From positions 115,676,031 through 115,740,030 of the forward strand of contig OX352772.1 in the NCBI GenBank assembly GCA_947095535.1: DNA of 64,000 bases. The letters are read 5' to 3'. Below are positions 59,854 to 64,000 of this stretch, piece after piece. The stretch comes from Poecilobothrus nobilitatus. Taxonomy: Eukaryota > Arthropoda > Insecta > Diptera > Dolichopodidae. Each line of letters begins with the position of its first letter. The stretch's first letter is position 1. Made by a program: the position numbers and the translations under genes. Under the pieces are notes generated by a model. The model was given only the letters and a program-made list of their open reading frames with translations, searched no databases and was not told where the DNA came from.

Positions 59854-60210
59854 AAGCTACCAATAAAATTGATATTGAACGTTTTAAACTTAAGAATAAT
59901 GCCCTTAAGAAAATATAACACTTAAGAAAATATTGTAATGTAAAACTAGTTTCAAATTGGGAAAGAAGGTATGGCGCCAAATCATTAATTTATTCGCCTT
60001 TTTCAAAAATAGTACAGTTTTTAATGAGAATTTAGTAGCTATTGAATTATTTAAATCTGATATCCTAAGCCTATTTATGTTCGTTTCTGTGTTCTGGAAA
60101 TTTCGAAAACGCTAATATATGAATATCATTTCGGTTACATGAAACCAAAATTTGGCGAAGATTGTACTGTATGTACTGTACTGTAATTTCTAATTTCAAT
60201 ATTTACCAGA
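59846..60210 (+). pseudogene. PolB fragment (unit C end)
   Basis: Equivalent to 44972-45335, ending at TTTACCAGA where it meets unit D. The env/PolB joint is the same as in unit B, so it was made once before the B/C duplication. Confidence 0.83.
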
Positions 60211-60476
60211 TATTTTGCCGAAGATGGGCATCCGAATACCCGTCACGTCACGTTTACAACAACGACCTAAATGGACCAGTAAAATAGAAAATCTAAAACC
60301 AGGACAACTGGTATTATTGAAAGAATATAATCTACCGCCGTGTTGATGGCTATTAGCCTATAATCACTGAAATTCATCCTGGTTCAGATGGTCTAGTCAG
60401 AGTCGTAACCACATGAACTAAACATAATATGCTAAAGCGGCCAATTGCAAAAATTTATCTATTACCGGATAATTAA
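60211..60476 (+). pseudogene. BEL integrase C-terminal scrap (unit D)
   Basis: Only the last 265 bp of the integrase region (from FAEDGHP-like) to TAA at 60474-60476. The catalytic core is gone. Confidence 0.8.
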
Positions 60477-60697
60477 CAAAAGGGTTGAAAACAACACGCA
60501 CCGATAAATATTTATTTATTTATTTATTTTTATCAATATTACATACATAAATGTAATATTATTGAACCATCGACTGCCAAGGCCATTATAGGTTTTTATA
60601 CTATTATTAAATTATATACCAATATTATTTATTTTGTTTATATGCATTATATACTATATATTTACATTACATTAGGTCATAAGGGGGGTATGTAAAG

Positions 60698-60790
60698 AAA
60701 AAAAACACTTACAACCTGTGCAGGGATCGAACCCACACTCCTTCGGTTAATACGCTACACGCCTACCCAATGGCTACCGAAGCCCCCACT
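60698..60790 (-). ncRNA. tRNA-like Pol III cassette (copy D), consensus B box
   Basis: B box reads GGGTTCGATCCC (60734-60723), an exact match to the Pol III consensus GGTTCGANNCC. The A-box-like GGTAGCCATTGGGTAGG matches copy A. The T8 stop is at 60705-60698. Of the four copies this is the best Pol III candidate. Confidence 0.52.
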
Positions 60791-61196
60791 GTTAAATAAA
60801 ATTAAAGAAATCAATATTTATCTTAAACCGCTATTGCGTACCCTTTACACATCAAGTAAAAAAAATTTTTTTTTTATTTTCGCCTTTTGCCTACATTATA
60901 CATTTATACTATTATGATCCTAACAACATCAAAAATAAATAGAACCTGCACCTTCATGTTGCGACATGCAAGCAACTATTCTTACACGGCCAACAGATTC
61001 ATAGGTCAAACATTTCCCCACGTTCGTTAGCCTGCACTCATCTGGTTCGATGGTCTTCCAGCGTTAACATAACCTAAAAGAATTTAATTCAATTTCATTA
61101 GTCAAATATCAAACAACAATTTTATTAAAAAAATGGACAATGTTTATAGTTACTACTGTTCATATTCTTTTAGGATGATGTCAAGACCGGGGAGTA

Positions 61197-61693
61197 TGTT
61201 CAATCCTCGATTGAAGTTGGCTTATTTCTCATCCTAGTTTTTCAACTTACAAATAAAACAAAAAAAAAAAACCACAAAGCATAACATTTTTTTTACAAAT
61301 CAACATTTATACTTATCTGATGTTCTTCTGTGGATCCGGTGCACCGATCCGCCCAGTCATTCGTCTGCAGCACATCATGATTATCATCTAAAAATTAGAA
61401 TATTAAATATTAAATAATTTGTTTTAGTAAAAAAATGTCCTTTGTACTTACCAATTGTTTGTTTATCTTTAAATTTAAAATTTAAAATTAATACTGTTAC
61501 TTACAGTCAAATTACAAAGAAATTGTCAAAATATAATTGTTTTCATTTTGTAACACAAAATGTCAGCTCCATTGACTAAAATTAATTTAATTCACAATAA
61601 TTTTATATTTTTCTGATATATTCGATTTTAATTGTTTATATACATATGTTTTTTATATACTTTATTTTTTTTCTTCACTTTATTATGTACTTT
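61197..61693 (+). repeat. BEL LTR (unit D)
   Basis: TGTTCAATCC start after a purine tract (AAGACCGGGGAG) and the same body as units A and B, ending at TTATTATGTACTTT. Confidence 0.78.
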
Positions 61694-62347
61694 AAATTCA
61701 AGGTTACTTAATAAAGTGAAGTACTTAATTTCGGTTAAAAGTTAGTCCTGAACCGTTTAACTCAATTTTATATAAACTCAAATTTTATGAATTTTTAATT
61801 ACCGTTACCGTTAGCGTTACCGTTTTGAACAAGTACAAAAATGGAGATAATTAGAATTAGTTGGAAATAATTAGAATTGTAAATTAAAGTTGCTATAATT
61901 CATAATAGAGTTGATATAATAATTAATAATAAAGCTTTTTATAATAAAAATTAAAAAAATAAGTAATTGAATTTGAGTTATTTGGAAAAAAATTGATGTG
62001 TTATTTTTTTTACATTTAGAAAATATTTTTTTTAAGCTTTGCGAAAAAACACATTCCATATTTTATTCTTGTACTTTAAAATATCTATTATTAATTCTGC
62101 AATGTAGCAAACAAACTACCGAACTTTTGTTTTCTTTTTTAAATATTCATCGTACATTTTTTTTGTGTTGTTTATGTTTTACTTGAGTTTACATGTTAAA
62201 GAAAAAAGTGAATTTGGATAAAAGTGATAAATAATATGCATGTGTGAATATTATGTATGTGTGAATATTTTTTTTTTTCATCTTTGGAATTTTTATGATT
62301 TACAGATTAAATATTAATATTAATACTTGATTAAACATATGTATATA

Positions 62348-63215
62348 AGTTAATTTACTTTTGTAAATTTAAATAAAACAATAAAAAATTTTTTCAAGAA
62401 GATGTTCTTCTTGGTTTATTGTAAAATTAATAGTGATTTCTTCTAGTAATGTTTAACATATTTATAGTAAAAAGTTACAAAATTTCTTTACAAATTTTTG
62501 CTTATTTTAAAATACTAAATATAATTTATTGGTTTACCTACATGAAAAGATTACAAAATTTCTTTATAAATACTTAATATAATTTATTGATCTACATTTG
62601 GTAAAAATTCATTAAAATAATTTTTTGCATTGTTGGTGGTCTTAGTATCATATTGGTCAATAAGCGGAATCTACTATAAGTGGATTTTCCAATATTTATT
62701 TTTAGTTCACAAATAATAATTTTCGCTTATTGAGCAAAAGAAAGTACAAATTTGTAAAAAAGTGTAATTCTTATTAAATAATAAGACCAGTATTTTATTT
62801 TTGGAACAATAATAAAAAATAATAATTTAGTAAGAACATTTTTTCTTTTTTTTTTTAATAAGAAAGTAATTTTTTTTAAATGTAATTTTGTTGCTGTTTC
62901 TTTTGCGTTTAAATGTTATTTAATAACAAAGTATTCGAATTTCAATTTATGAGAATTTTTTATTTGGTTAAAAATATTTATTTTGTTTATAATTTAAGGT
63001 TCTTTACTTTAATAATTACTCATTCGTTTACAATTTTATTTAAATGCCTATTAAGTAAAAATTATTAAATAAGGAATTATTTCAAGTTCAAAAATAATGT
63101 TAACAATTAATTGTTTGTTAAAGAAATAGCATTTTGCTAGTTAAAAATTTATTATTATTATTATGATTATAAATTTATTTTTATTTATTGGTTAGTGTAA
63201 TGGATTATCATAACT
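62348..63215 (-). repeat. Errantivirus LTR (unit D)
   Basis: 868 bp with AGTTA/TAACT ends, uninterrupted, and the same TATA neighbour on its left side. Confidence 0.72.
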
Positions 63216-63266
63216 CTTCCCCGCTTAAAAATTAAATGTCCTCATTTGACTGCTTTTTTTAAAAAA

Positions 63267-64000
63267 TTATGTTTTGAATGAATTTCTTTTGGGAGCGATT
63301 GGCTGTTTATTTTGCTTAATTTTTGTTGTAAACGGAATTGGAGATGATGATTGCTTTTCATTTTCATGTTGTGTTTTGGTTTCTTTGACTATTGATATGT
63401 GAGTATGATCTTGTAATTCTTTTATCGATTCTTCGGATGCGGTGTTTACGCCATGTTTGTTATTGATAATTACTTTATTATTTTTTTTCCTTAAAGTTAG
63501 TATGATAATTGTTGTTATTAATAATAAGGTAATTAGCATTGTTGGTTTGGTCCTATTCCAATGACACTCAAAACTTGATCAGTAAATGTTTTTTCTTTTA
63601 ATAAATTAATTTCTTTAGTGTTGTTGATATGAATATGGCGGAGTAGTTCTAGTGATAGATGTTCTTGTAGTTCCTTTTTAATGAATTCAGGTTGAAGAAT
63701 AGCTGGCAATACTTTGTCTGTTGGAATTTCCTTTGAAGAATAAGTTTTTTGATTTACTGTAACTGTTGAGTTATGAAATATAATTAAATAAGTTCCATTT
63801 ATAAATTTTGATTCATGATTGATGCTAACTGTTCCTGTGAATTGATTTAGCAATAATATGCCCTCTGCTACTAGTTCTACTGATGGGATATGATGGTTGT
63901 TTGTTATATTGCATGCTGAATTTTTGCCTTTTATAATGTTCGGAATGCAGGTAGAGTTAGTTATGTCCATTATTTCATTTTCGTTACATATTGTTATAGA
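63267..64000 (-). pseudogene. Errantivirus env, TM part (unit D), cut by window edge
   Basis: Same region as in B and C. A 5-bp duplication (TTGGT) near 63545 shifts the frame just before the transmembrane helix, separating the ectodomain (63970-63533) from the membrane anchor and tail (63539-63267). The rest lies beyond the window. Confidence 0.75.

Larger units (their letters stand above)
53837..60210 (+). repeat. Composite tandem unit C
   Basis: Same order as B. A Helentron-like element sits in the BEL LTR, the LTR start is deleted, and about 750 bp of flank (between the BEL LTR and the errantivirus LTR) are missing. The env frame is the most complete of the three. Its right joint is altered by a deletion that joins PolB (TTTACCAGA) to a later point of BEL integrase (TTTTGCCGAAG). 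Confidence 0.83.
60211..64000 (+). repeat. Composite tandem unit D (runs off the window)
   Basis: Starts late in BEL integrase, then the Pol III cassette, BEL LTR, flank, errantivirus LTR and env. No Helentron-like insertion. It carries local oddities: a templated inverted insertion at 61709-61721 and short CCGTTA expansions at 61802-61825. Confidence 0.83.

Noticed and set aside
61871..62186. Opposite-strand 62-codon frames in the flank of unit D
   Set aside because: Low-complexity AT-rich translations, not conserved with the equivalent flank of units A and B.

Overview
What the DNA looks like. This is very AT-rich eukaryotic DNA built almost entirely from broken, nested and duplicated transposable elements. 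Errantivirus-type Ty3/gypsy elements (insect endogenous retroviruses), a BEL/Pao element, a rosa-like mariner with DD41D spacing, Jockey/CR1-type non-LTR elements, Polinton-type DNA polymerase B fragments and Helentron-derived elements carrying GTCC microsatellites together point to an insect, most likely a fly (Diptera). A tephritid is plausible because rosa-type mariners are known there, but that is inference. I see no complete host gene. There are no bacterial-style operons, rRNA genes, CRISPR arrays or canonical tRNA genes. Layout, left to right. 1-5714: a minus-strand errantivirus-like element (env remnant, integrase tip, RNase H, RT, protease, gag) with a mariner inserted upstream of gag, ending in a 67-nt hairpin. 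5715-8608: a non-LTR fragment, then about 15 tandem monomers of 147 bp next to a Helentron-like end. 8609-18060: AT-rich DNA, fragments of two further Ty3/gypsy elements in opposite orientations, a possible orphan exon, a small satellite insertion and plus-strand non-LTR fragments. 18070-25640: minus-strand non-LTR copies duplicated in tandem (1277-bp and about 2.6-kb units), fused to errantivirus env remnants. 25181-30894: a second copy of 1-5714 with no difference at the points compared. 28997-32725: a palindrome with arms of about 1.86 kb whose axis is that hairpin, followed by a third copy of its tail. 33158-34373: AT-rich DNA with two minisatellites. 34374-41074: a BEL/Pao element with both LTRs recognisable but gag and pol wrecked. 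38821-64000: four tandem composite units (A-D). A holds the BEL integrase and 3' LTR, a flank and a Polinton-like PolB pseudogene with an intron. B-D hold the BEL integrase and LTR, an errantivirus LTR plus env, and a PolB fragment. Helentron-like insertions interrupt B and C. How the parts relate. Nothing here reads as a working pathway. The value is a readable order of events: BEL insertion, tandem duplication, errantivirus insertion at a TATA site still empty in unit A, loss of the sequence between env and PolB, further tandem duplication, then Helentron-like insertions with empty sister sites. A separate event or artefact is the hairpin-centred inverted duplication. The strongest leads are the hairpin-centred palindrome, the 147-bp satellite with its dispersed fragment, a predicted Pol III cassette inside the BEL element (four copies), and the spliceosomal-type intron in the PolB pseudogene. 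All identities come from motif recognition by eye; no database search was run.
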